This document shows, piece after piece, positions 14,309-14,382 of a stretch of 14,382 bases of DNA. Under the pieces are notes generated by a model. It made no database searches and was not told the origin of the DNA. It saw only the letters and a program-made list of their open reading frames with translations. How positions within the stretch are numbered: the stretch's first letter is position 1; each line of letters starts with the position of its first letter. Source of the stretch: Spirochaetota bacterium (GTDB taxonomy: Bacteria > Spirochaetota > UBA4802 > JAFGJZ01); NCBI GenBank assembly GCA_023396615.1, contig JAEWVM010000142.1:1-14382 (forward strand). The letters are read 5' to 3'. A program made the position numbers and the translations under genes.

Positions 14309-14382
14309 GAGGAAAGTAATATCATCGTGAAAGGTAATGGAATATAACTACATGTAAACTGATTTAATGGTTCATGCTTCTC

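Overview
The window is AT-rich bacterial DNA. Lipoproteins, a TonB-dependent outer-membrane receptor and an ordinary Shine-Dalgarno pattern point to a diderm (Gram-negative-type) bacterium. The receptor with a carboxypeptidase-regulatory-like N-terminus fits Bacteroidota-related or spirochaete-like lineages, but nothing here fixes the phylum.

Left part (1-4931). A nearly complete adenylosuccinate synthetase gene (purA, minus strand, 3' end outside the window) is divided from a TonB-dependent receptor (plus strand) by about 390 bp holding several inverted repeats. The receptor converges on an unrecognised 284-residue protein, and the two share a hairpin terminator at 4047-4078.

Middle part (5178-10186, all plus strand). 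A membrane diguanylate cyclase with a C-terminal hemerythrin domain has a good sigma70-type promoter overlapped by a nested dyad. It is followed by a small lipocalin-like lipoprotein with a strong terminator, an exported protein with two FG-GAP/VCBS-like calcium-loop motifs, a photoproduct-lyase-like radical SAM protein ending in a sliding-clamp-binding motif, and a second lipoprotein of unknown role. Most appear to be separate transcription units; the FG-GAP/radical SAM pair (61 bp gap) could be cotranscribed.

Right part (10279-14382, all minus strand). A MATE efflux pump and a VOC/glyoxalase-like protein form a tight two-gene operon. Then comes a small accessory segment: a CopG-type antitoxin whose partner toxin gene is still readable but has lost its start, a purine-rich non-coding block abutting the broken end, a small predicted membrane protein, and an intact vapBC toxin-antitoxin operon with a palindrome inside its promoter.

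No rRNA, tRNA, CRISPR array or insertion sequence was seen. No clearly new multi-gene system is evident. The most unusual items are the purA leader with mutually exclusive hairpins, the clamp motif on the radical SAM protein, the hemerythrin-cyclase with its promoter dyad, and the decayed toxin with its flanking block.
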